A DNA stretch of 11,437 bases from Entrophospora sp. SA101 (Eukaryota > Glomeromycota > Glomeromycetes > Entrophosporales > Entrophosporaceae): assembly GCA_958430865.1 (NCBI GenBank), contig CAUDNR010001006.1:1-11437 (forward strand), in the 5' to 3' direction. The stretch's first letter is position 1, and the number at the start of each line of letters is the position of its first letter. The position numbers were made by a program, and so were the translations under genes. Positions 7,756 through 11,437 of the stretch are shown here, piece after piece. The notes below the pieces were generated by a model. It was not told where the DNA came from. It ran no database searches and worked only from the letters and a program-made list of their open reading frames with translations.

Positions 7756-9000
7756 ATGAAATGTAAAAATTGTCAAGTTGACAAATTATCTCGTGAATTT
7801 CCAGCCGACGTTATCAGTAATAAGTGTCAACACGTTCCTAGTTTTTGTTTAAAATGTATAACAAATTATTTGAATGGTCGAAATTCAAGACAATGTCCTG
7901 AATGTAAAACTTCTTTAAATCAAAAAGAAATTGAAAATGTAAGATTTTCATGGGACCAAGCTTCATTCAAGATTGATATTAACAGTATAAATGTTATTGA
8001 TGATAATAAAAAACTACCAAGTACTTCTTTCGTTAATAGAACAAACCTCGTTGGAAACTTTTATGTTGTAATGTTAGATGGTCATAAGATCCAATTAAGG
8101 TTAGAAAAGATCAAAACTATCCTCGCTCTTAAACAAGCGATAAATTCAGAAATTAAAATAGAAGTCACTAAACAAAAATTAATTTATAATGAAGTCGAAT
8201 TAGAGGTGGCGTTATATAAATAATATAACTGATGTATATTATATTTATATTATAATAATAATATATAATTTATTTATTTAATAGGATTATCATAAAAACC
8301 ATTTCGAAAAGAAATTGTCAGATTATCAAATTGTAGAAGGGAGTCATATACAATTAATCGTGTTACTTTACTCGATCTCAAAAAATCAATCACTTAATAA
8401 TTTAACATTTGATTTATTTTGGGGATTTCCTGGAGGATTGTGTGATTTTTTGGATGGTACTTGTATGTTGTATAATGATAGAACATTTAATAGAAAATTC
8501 GATTATGCTTCAAGAATACACATTGACCTAAAAGATATATCACATTCTGGTGATGTGATGGACGCTCAAAATAAAAGAGGTAAATGGTTTTTAAAAAAAA
8601 AAGAAATTTGTTTATTAATATTAATAATTAATTAATTAATTAATTTATACATGTAATGTATAAATAATAAGGTCATCATCGTATAACGGTCAATTTGTCT
8701 AGTTTACCATTAAATGTAACAAAATTATATTTTATATTGTCATCATGGAGGTCACCTAATATTGGGAGTTTTCCCAATCCAAGTTTTAGATTATATGATC
8801 CAGATAAACCTAATGAACAGCTATGTAGATATAATATACGAATGGCGGCATCTTCGCAAGCTGTAATAATGTGTGTTGTTTCTAAAAACAAAATTGATGG
8901 TATTTGGAATATATATGAAATTGGTAGATTATCTTCTGGTAATGCTAATAATTATGTTCCAATTCAAGCAACCATAAGCACACTAACCAACTATTTTTAA
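7756..9000 (+). CDS. RING-type / ubiquitin-like / TerD domain protein
   Basis: Exons 7756-8205, 8285-8579 and 8672-9000 (introns of 79 and 92 nt) sum to 1074 nt, or 357 residues plus TAA. Residues 3-50 are a C3HC4 RING-like finger (C3, C6, C24, H26, C31, C34, C47, C50), with H-x4-C in place of the usual 2-3 residue gap. Residues about 101-180 form a ubiquitin-like fold: D-G-H-K-I-Q-L, T-I-L-A-L-K-Q-A-I, K-L-I-Y-N and L-S-D-Y-Q-I-V-E-G-S-H-I-Q-L match the ubiquitin strand order. There is no C-terminal Gly-Gly, so it is not a conjugatable modifier. Residues about 188-350 are a TerD domain: F-D-L-F-W, H-S-G-D (237-240), I-T-V-N-L-S-S-L-P, F-R-L-Y-D and L-C-R-Y-N. Bacterial TerD proteins bind calcium and belong to tellurite/stress operons. 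The likely role is a RING E3 or adaptor tied to a stress-sensing domain; the target is unknown. The intron 1 donor (GTGGCG) is weak but is the only phase-0 choice that restores the Ubl. Confidence 0.85.
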
Positions 9001-9661
9001 TTTATTTATTTAATAATAAATTGATGATGTATAAACACTATTCTAAATATTATTGTTGATTTAAAAATATATACTTTTAACAAGTTGGGTTAGATTGTGT
9101 GAAAATATCTGGTCGTCTACTTTAATTTCCTGTCATGTAAGTTGTAATGAAATGAATATTTCTGAAGGCATTAACATCTCTATTCCAGGCTGTCACAATT
9201 TTTCATTTGAGCACAGAATGCAGAGGACTGTCACAGTTCTATAATCTTCATTTGCCCATAAGAATCATAAACACTTGAATTATATTGTTAGAGTAAGGAC
9301 CAATATACCACGTCGGCCTGGCAAAAACTTAATTATTGTAATTACATCATAAGAAGAGAATAATTTAATATTCGAATTTGAATTATAATCTATTGATAAA
9401 AATACCCTTATTGAAATGCCAATCACTAGTGTAAATATGGGTTCCCCGAAGTGAACTTGCACTTTAACTTTTTCCAAAGTAAGAAATATTGATTTGAATA
9501 CAACTAACTTCATAAGATTCTCCTATATTTCCGCCAAGAGTTTGTGGGTAATACTTTCCAGTTTATTAATAATAGAAAAAAACAAGATATTGGCTTATTC
9601 TTAAAATGCATTTCTGCAGTAAACCAAGTTTAAAATATTTAAATTTACATTCTTTTCAGCT
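9001..9661. other. Downstream spacer with weak minus-strand coding remnants
   Basis: The first part is the 3' flank of the RING-TerD gene. On the minus strand, 9383-9559 is open apart from one TAA and reads protein-like (G-K-Y-Y-P-Q-T-L-G-G-N-I-G-E-S-Y-E-V). A different minus frame is open from 9513 to 9280 (77 codons). Both cannot be real, and the family is unknown; an old, decayed gene fits best. Confidence 0.3.
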
Positions 9662-10187
9662 TTATTTAAAAGTAGAAGCTGATTTTGGTTCTGATTTGAT
9701 TTGAATAACAGATTTTAAGTCATCTTCATTTTCAATTCTCGTTTCAATTGAATCTTGATTCAAATTAGTTGATAATAATAATTGATTAGTATAAATTTAT
9801 CATGTTTGCATAATCCAATAAATATATTTATTCTTGCCAATTTGACTTTCTATTCAAAGATATGGTAGCTTGTTGTGTTTGATAATTTTGACAGTATCAT
9901 TAATATCTGCAATGTTTGAATCAAGTTCTTCGTATTATCAAATTGTGATTTCAATTGAGCTAAGATGGTATGATCTTTTCAATATTAGGTTTCATGCCAA
10001 CATTTTGATAAATTGCTTTTGATACATTTTCTTAATAACCAACCATCAATAAGTTGCTTTTCAACTACTTAAACGATGCTTCATGAGAAAACTGTGGACC
10101 AGATCAGTGAGTCGGCATATAATTTAATTTTGGTTCTGAATTGTTATCAGTTAACCGATCAAAATGCCATAAATTGGCTAAAAACAT
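9662..10187 (-). pseudogene. Decayed coding remnant, family unknown
   Basis: Read on the minus strand, an ATG at 10187 opens 27 codons (M-F-L-A-N-L-W-H-F-D-R-L-T-D), stops at a TGA and continues in frame as S-G-P-Q-F-S-H-E-A-S-F-K. Further down, different frames give A-I-Y-Q-N-V-G-M-K-P-N-I-E-K and L-D-S-N-I-A-D-I-N-D-T-V-K-I-I-K. The end, 9796-9662, is an open hydrophilic tail of 44 residues finishing S-E-P-K-S-A-S-T-F-K and TAA. Composition suggests a partly coiled-coil protein broken by several shifts and stops. It could instead be separate chance segments. No family is recognised. Confidence 0.4.
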
Positions 10188-10527
10188 AGTAATAGAGTGT
10201 TGATAAAAAAGACCCGACGTGTGAAAATCCACGAGCGATTCGGCTATTGTGAAAAACTTGCCTTCTGTATTATGATGTCAGTTTATGGTATACTTGTGCA
10301 TTGGTTTCTGCAATTTTTGGATGTTTGTTCATTTATAACTAGAGATGTACCATTCATAGTAACCCTGATTTTTTTCGCGTATAGTTAGTGTGTATATTTT
10401 TTAGAAATATTTATCAATAAATAAATGTCTAAAAAACATACTAAAATTTTTAAAGCTAATTCCAACATTTTATACCTAAAACCTTATTGCGTAACACACT
10501 ACATAACTCTTTATAACTCTAAAGCAA

Positions 10528-10540
10528 GCGCGCGCGCGCG
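10528..10540. repeat. Alternating GC dinucleotide run
   Basis: Thirteen alternating G/C bases, followed by TGTG, lie in AT-rich surroundings just upstream of the ATG at 10561. Alternating purine-pyrimidine tracts of this kind favour Z-DNA; whether that matters here is unknown. Confidence 0.85.
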
Positions 10541-10560
10541 TGTAGGAACCTGCTGCACGA

Positions 10561-10677
10561 ATGAAACCACAAATATCGGATGATAATAGTAAGTTGTTGA
10601 CGATGGTAAAGATAAATGAATTTCTGCACAACAAGCAATTTATTGATCCGGAAGTAAAACTTTTAATGAAATCTTGA
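10561..10677 (+). other. Short coding-like segment (38 codons), possible first exon
   Basis: The ATG at 10561 opens a short frame ending TGA at 10675-10677, with protein-like content (M-K-P-Q-I-S-D-D-N-S-K, then D-P-E-V-K-L-L-M-K-S). A consensus donor GTAAGT occurs inside it near 10589. An acceptor-like CTATAACAG precedes the coding-like block from 10761, so it may be exon 1 of a gene continuing rightwards. Equally it could be a decayed fragment. Confidence 0.3.
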
Positions 10678-10760
10678 GGTTTTGTGAGTAGTTTAAGTGG
10701 TAACTCTAGTAAGAACAATTAAACTGAAAATTTTAAATGTTTATTATGTTTGCTATAACA

Positions 10761-10898
10761 GACGAGACATTTAGAATAATCCATTGTTCAGAAATTATAG
10801 TGCAAGCAAGACATAAATGAAGATACATTCATGACAGAATAATAGTACCACTTATTTGGGCAGCATTAAAAACTTGCCATTTGAGAATTACAACGTAA
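10761..10898 (+). pseudogene. Coding-like block with one in-frame stop
   Basis: One plus-strand frame spans 46 codons from 10761 to the TAA at 10896-10898, broken only by the TGA at 10818-10820. It reads D-E-T-F-R-I-I-H-C-S-E-I-I-V-Q-A-R-H-K, then after the stop I-I-V-P-L-I-W-A-A-L-K-T-C-H-L-R-I-T. The same frame and similar character on both sides of the stop point to a nonsense mutation in a former exon. It probably belongs with the ORF starting at 11030 and resembles, from memory only, hypothetical proteins expanded in Glomeromycotina. Confidence 0.4.
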
Positions 10899-11029
10899 AT
10901 TAATTATTATAGATACTTATCGCAACTTTTGATGGTAGTTGCGACGCCTGTTTTCAACCATCTTTGCAACCACTTTGTTCGAACATTATATTTTCATTGC
11001 TGTAATTTGCTTTCAAATCATAAAATGAA

Positions 11030-11293
11030 ATGAAGTTTTGTGCAGAAAAAGAGAGCAAAGCAAGCTTCGGCGCAAAAATCAGAACAGCAACAATATTGGA
11101 CTTTATGATGATCCTTACGGTTGATGATGTAGAATATGAACTTGTATTCCTGGAATCTTCACGCCTCATTGGTAGTACTAGTCCTGAAAAGATTCGTGAT
11201 GGCAATTTTAAGCTCTTGCGTGTGGTAAATGATGGAATGCCTGAAATGCAAGCCAAAAAAGGATCAGTTTGCATAATAGCTATTCAAGTTCAG
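11030..11293 (+). CDS. Partial gene of an uncharacterised, possibly nuclease-like family
   Basis: The ATG at 11030 opens 88 codons to a good splice donor (CAG then GTAAAT at 11294); read through, the frame stops at 11309-11311. The third codon position is richer in G/C than in the genes to the left. The sequence has alternating strands and helices: L-D-F-M-M-I-L-T-V-D-D, Y-E-L-V-F-L-E-S-S-R, D-G-N-F-K-L-L-R and C-I-I-A-I-Q-V-Q. An Asp strand followed by E-x-S on the next strand recalls the PD-(D/E)xK nuclease core with the Lys missing; that is inference. I recall similar uncharacterised proteins in Rhizophagus, not checked. The true start is uncertain, since the first 20 residues look less conserved and an upstream exon may join. 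The next exon is not evident before the right edge. Confidence 0.45.
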
Positions 11294-11437
11294 GTAAATT
11301 TCCATGTGTGACTATCTATATATAGTGCAGGACACCTAGTCCCACAACTTTTTATTGGTATTGTATATCCTTTAGTATACCAGAAATGGAAATGTAACAC
11401 CAAAAAAACAAAACATGATTTTGAAGCTAAGACCTTT
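11294..11437. other. Probable intron and unassigned right edge
   Basis: This begins with the GTAAAT donor. Acceptor-like AGs occur at 11324-11325 and near 11370, but the first would make an intron of only about 32 nt, and no exon matching the upstream frame is convincing. The window ends before the gene can be completed. Confidence 0.3.

Noticed and set aside
8676..8891. 71-codon minus-strand ORF
   Set aside because: Antisense to exon 3 of the RING-Ubl-TerD gene.
10197..10388. 63-codon plus-strand ORF with a hydrophobic half
   Set aside because: No recognisable domain and no signal peptide layout; a non-ATG start and an F/I/V-rich tail typical of random T-rich sequence.
10476..10718. 80-codon minus-strand ORF including the GC run
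   Set aside because: It reads through the GC dinucleotide tract as Ala/Arg alternation and overlaps a more protein-like plus-strand segment.
10954..11274. 106-codon minus-strand ORF
   Set aside because: It overlaps the plus-strand ORF 11030-11293, which has better protein character and a good splice donor. The minus frame is probably its shadow.

Overview
The window looks like nuclear DNA of a fungus, most probably an arbuscular mycorrhizal (Glomeromycotina, Rhizophagus-like) species. It is strongly AT-rich. The spliced genes carry short GT-AG introns of about 69-105 nt. Two genes encode proteins known essentially only from fungi (Mdm12 and a Sec72-type TPR protein). The decayed BTB-BACK-TLDc copy and the RING/ubiquitin-like/TerD protein resemble families I recall as abundant in Glomeromycotina. 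That placement is inference; no marker gene is present.

Layout: 1-90 is the 3' end of an unidentified gene. 91-1928 is AT-rich with a GC-rich palindrome, two triplet runs and one doubtful minus-strand ORF. 1929-3059 is a five-exon gene for a 279-aa acidic, coiled-coil protein of unknown function, with a perfect 114-bp in-frame tandem duplication. About 3250-4389 on the minus strand is a decayed BTB-BACK-TLDc gene. 5053-5655 is an intronless Sec72-like gene. 6094-7602 is MDM12 in four exons, with a low-complexity insertion of about 200 residues inside its lipid-transfer domain. 7756-9000 is a three-exon gene for a RING + ubiquitin-like + TerD protein. 9001-11437 is mostly non-coding or decayed: minus-strand coding-like remnants at 9383-9559 and 9662-10187, and plus-strand fragments at 10561-11293 that may form one damaged or multi-exon gene running off the right edge.

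Sec72, MDM12 and the RING-TerD gene lie head to tail on the plus strand, each with its own spacer. Sec72 acts at the ER translocon and Mdm12 at the ER-mitochondria contact, so the two share the ER membrane, but fungal neighbours are usually not co-transcribed and no pathway link is implied. The most notable item is the RING-Ubl-TerD gene, which joins a bacterial stress-type domain to ubiquitin-system modules in one spliced eukaryotic gene. No tRNA, rRNA, CRISPR array or intact transposon was seen.
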